Assembly: GCA_013433145.1 (NCBI GenBank)
Contig: CM024187.1
Coordinates: forward strand, 1,240,001 to 1,304,000
Direction of reading: 5' to 3'
Length of the DNA: 64,000 bases
DNA from: Ascaris suum
Lineage: Eukaryota; Nematoda; Chromadorea; Rhabditida; Ascarididae
In this document: one piece after another, positions 63,701 to 64,000 of the stretch
How positions within the stretch are numbered: the stretch's first letter is position 1
Layout of the letters: every line of letters starts with the position of its first letter
Position numbers and translations under genes: made by a program
The notes under the pieces: model-generated
What the model was told of the DNA's origin: nothing
What the model saw: only the letters and a program-made list of their open reading frames with translations
Databases searched by the model: none

Positions 63701-63913
63701 TTTGACAGATTTATATGAGAGGTGCTTTTCCTATTTCTCCCAATTTTTCTACTTGTTTAGCTTATTACAACAGAGATTAATCTCATCCATATCCTGCAGT
63801 ATCGATCGGTCAAGTCATGTATTTTGTGTTATGTTGCATTTTCGGCGGCCAATCTGTGTAAGCCTTAGTGATGGAGTTTGCGCTGTCGGACCCTTACCTG
63901 CAAAATACAGCTC
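60799..63913 (-). CDS. Cys-rich protein with saposin-like domain, 5' incomplete
   Basis: Exons on -: a possible 16-base exon 63913-63898 (CTTTCAG acceptor, GTAAGG donor), 62810-62598 (KQACASCQLAALLVGSRNSS, then LDWIAEMALSTRQNCE), 62208-62021 (MGPTTDKCVQCILVYDLLKY, then EQAILQVIGEICYGG; donor GTAAGT) and 60956-60799 (CKDAQLIFHAIFNGLRDSME, then PEFLCSCLGQKCF, stop TAG). Phases agree throughout (A G|GA, G|AA, phase 0). The CxxC start, amphipathic helices, mid-domain Cys, and P.FLC..L..C end fit a saposin B-type fold across the last two exons; the first large exon has its own Cys cluster. Saposin-like proteins are usually secreted or lysosomal and bind lipid or membranes. No signal peptide is visible because the 5' end probably lies past 64000. 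The donor at 62598 (G|GTCCTC) is weak. Family placement is tentative. Confidence 0.6.
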
Positions 63914-64000
63914 CTGAAAGGTGGATCAGGCTCTGATGAGCGTTTGATCAAGGACCGAATAAGCTCGCAGTTGTCGTATTTTAATAGCTACGATAGATGG

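Overview
The window reads as nuclear DNA of a nematode, most likely a clade V (strongylid or hookworm-like) worm. This is inferred from short exons with C. elegans-style splice sites (TTTTCAG acceptors, GTAAGT-like donors), AT-rich introns, long (TA)n, poly-G and poly-A tracts, and decayed CR1- and RTE-like LINE fragments. There is no bacterial gene organisation. Exon models below were built by hand from splice signals, reading-phase agreement and remembered family sequences; no search was run.

Layout. 0-4.1 kb: a dead CR1-like LINE on + (about 560-2340) and a second LINE piece on - (3649-4029). 4.1-9.7 kb: no gene seen. 9.7-12.4 kb: candidate exons of an unassigned - strand membrane protein plus weak + strand exons. 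12.4-15.7 kb: no secure gene. 15.75-27.89 kb: a multi-exon - strand gene for the deubiquitinase OTUD5 (DUBA), from an MTILP start to a C-terminal ubiquitin-interacting motif, with one apparent single-base frameshift at 18958-18962. 28-32.8 kb: polypurine tract, RTE endonuclease relic, small hairpin. 32.99-36.09 kb and 39.46-41.80 kb: two complete, diverged yippee-like (YPEL5) genes in tandem on -, each with three coding exons but with the second intron in a different place. 44.15-45.10 kb: exons of an unassigned - strand gene. 45.9-50.6 kb: LINE relic, coding-like relic, simple repeats. 53.56-54.15 kb: a long foldback element. 54.4-60.05 kb: an unassigned + strand gene whose main exons keep phase; its introns hold a 13-unit minisatellite and a 36-bp tandem repeat. 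60.80-63.91 kb: a - strand Cys-rich, saposin-like gene that probably starts beyond the window.

Functionally, the recognisable genes are ubiquitin-linked: OTUD5 is a deubiquitinase, and vertebrate YPEL5 associates with the CTLH E3 complex. They share a strand but lie kilobases apart, so a functional link is only suggestive. No CRISPR, prophage, rRNA or convincing tRNA was seen.
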